Shown: positions 6,087 through 6,940 of the stretch, piece by piece
How the letters are laid out: each line of letters opens with the position of its first letter
How positions within the stretch are numbered: position 1 is the stretch's first letter
DNA from: an uncultured Bacteroidota bacterium
GTDB lineage: Bacteria; Bacteroidota; Bacteroidia; UKL13-3
Direction of reading: 5' to 3'
Length of the DNA: 6,940 nt
Assembly: GCA_903907885.1 (NCBI GenBank)
Contig: CAIVPY010000051.1
Coordinates: 1-6,940, forward strand
The notes under the pieces: model-generated
What the model was told of the DNA's origin: nothing
Databases searched by the model: none
What the model saw: only the letters and a program-made list of their open reading frames with translations
Program-made: the position numbers and the translations under genes

Positions 6087-6114
6087 TTGATGTATTGTTG
6101 TGTGCATCAATTTT
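6087..6114 (+). terminator. Weak terminator candidate after the fusion gene
   Basis: TTGATG (6087-6092) pairs with CATCAA (6105-6110) over a 12-base loop, followed by TTTTATT. It starts 28 bases after the fusion gene's stop. The stem is short and AT-rich, so this is a weak call. The rest of 6060-6250 is AT-rich and should hold the katG promoter. TAATTTTA (6212-6219) and TATTTTTT (6134-6141) each approach the -7 pattern but lack a TTG at the right distance, so I call no promoter. Confidence 0.3.
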
Positions 6115-6250
6115 ATTAGATGACTTGAATGAATATTTTTTTACTTTTTTTGCTGTTCTGTAAAACTTCTGTCATATTCGAGTTGTTCTAAGGAAGTAAT
6201 CGATATTGTCGTAATTTTATCACCCTTAAACAAATCTTAATCTATTCATT

Positions 6251-6940
6251 ATGGAAAGTAATACACCTTCAACTAGCGGTTCGGCAGGTAAGTGCCCATT
6301 TACGGGAGGAACGCACAAACAGAGTGCCGGCAGTGGTACAAGAAACCGTGATTGGTGGCCTAATCAATTGAAATTGAATATTTTACGTCAACACTCCTCC
6401 TTGTCTAACCCGATGGGTGAGTCATTCAACTATGCTGAGGAATTCAAAAGTTTGGATTTAGCCGCCTTGAAAAAAGACATCTATGAGGTGATGACGAATT
6501 CTCAGGCATGGTGGCCAGCAGATTATGGTCATTATGGACCATTTTTTATCCGCATGGCTTGGCATAGTGCCGGTACCTATCGCATAGCAGATGGACGTGG
6601 TGGAGGTGGAAATGGAACTCAGCGATTTGCTCCATTGAATAGCTGGCCTGATAATACAAGTTTAGATAAAGCGCGTTTATTGCTTTGGCCAGTTAAAAAG
6701 AAATATGGTAAGAAAATTTCTTGGGCGGATTTAATGATCCTTGCTGGTAACTGCGCGCTTGAATCGATGGGATTCAAAACATTTGGTTTTGCCGGTGGTC
6801 GTGAAGATGTATGGGAACCAGAAGAAGATATTTATTGGGGCTCTGAACGTGAGTGGTTAGGTGATAAGCGATACAGCGGTGATCGTGATTTAGAAAATCC
6901 CCTTGCTGCTGTGCAGATGGGACTTATATATGTAAATCCA
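6251..6940 (+). CDS. katG: Catalase-peroxidase KatG, N-terminal 230 residues (3' cut by window)
   Basis: The frame opens at ATG 6251 (an in-frame TAA lies a few codons upstream) and is open to the window end. KatG proteins run to about 730-750 residues, so about one third is present. KatG is a cytoplasmic heme enzyme that breaks down hydrogen peroxide by catalase and peroxidase activity. The start is followed by the CPFTGG motif (15-20) and NRDWWPNQL (32-40) typical of the family. The distal active site is intact: Arg101, Trp104 and His105 in FIRMAWHSAGTYR, and Asp134 in NSWPDN. Tyr227 in GLIYVNP corresponds to the tyrosine of the Met-Tyr-Trp crosslink needed for catalase activity; its methionine and the proximal heme histidine fall beyond the window. 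The gene is 191 bases after the fusion gene on the same strand and is probably transcribed on its own. Peroxide-responsive control (OxyR or PerR) is usual for katG, but I see no convincing operator. Confidence 0.97.
   Translation, partial: MESNTPSTSGSAGKCPFTGGTHKQSAGSGTRNRDWWPNQLKLNILRQHSSLSNPMGESFNYAEEFKSLDLAALKKDIYEVMTNSQAWWPADYGHYGPFFIRMAWHSAGTYRIADGRGGGGNGTQRFAPLNSWPDNTSLDKARLLLWPVKKKYGKKISWADLMILAGNCALESMGFKTFGFAGGREDVWEPEEDIYWGSEREWLGDKRYSGDRDLENPLAAVQMGLIYVNP

Overview
The window looks like Bacteroidota DNA. The evidence is a protein ending in a type IX secretion (T9SS) sorting domain, a DUF6261-like protein, a siroheme-synthase/TSUP-transporter fusion of the kind known from this phylum, a promoter close to the Bacteroidota pattern (TTG, 19 bases, TAnnTTTG), no clear Shine-Dalgarno sites, and AT-rich intergenic DNA with dispersed hairpin repeats. 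Species cannot be named from the sequence. Several features suggest a contig edge or a contig with a join inside it: genes are cut at both ends of the window, and two more appear cut at one internal point.

Layout. 1-375 (+): C-terminal end of a hemolysin-like acyltransferase. 376-682: non-coding, with a 10-bp hairpin, scattered inverted repeats and a REP-like palindrome. 683-1609 (-): membrane-anchored coiled-coil protein of unknown function. 1610-2303: a long non-coding stretch dominated by a tandem array at 1879-2182, with a 41-42-base period and two alternating unit types; a promoter follows it. 2304-3062 (+): DUF6261-like protein. 3064-3100: a strong hairpin that can terminate transcription from both sides. 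3133-4716 (-): T9SS-exported repeat protein without its signal peptide. 4680-6059 (+): siroheme-synthase/TauE fusion lacking the first part of its NAD-binding fold. 6251-6940 (+): catalase-peroxidase KatG, cut by the window end.

The main surprise is at about 4700-4745. Two unrelated genes meet head to head, overlap by 37 bases, and each lacks the N-terminus its family requires. This points to a chimeric join, either a misassembly or a real rearrangement. Sequence left and right of this point should not be assumed to be neighbours in the living genome.

Functionally, the genes do not form one pathway. The fusion protein belongs to sulfite handling (siroheme is the sulfite reductase cofactor, and TSUP proteins move sulfite or related anions). 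KatG removes peroxide. The T9SS protein is a secreted or surface protein. The two unknown genes have no visible partner here. No CRISPR array, transposase, tRNA or rRNA was recognised.
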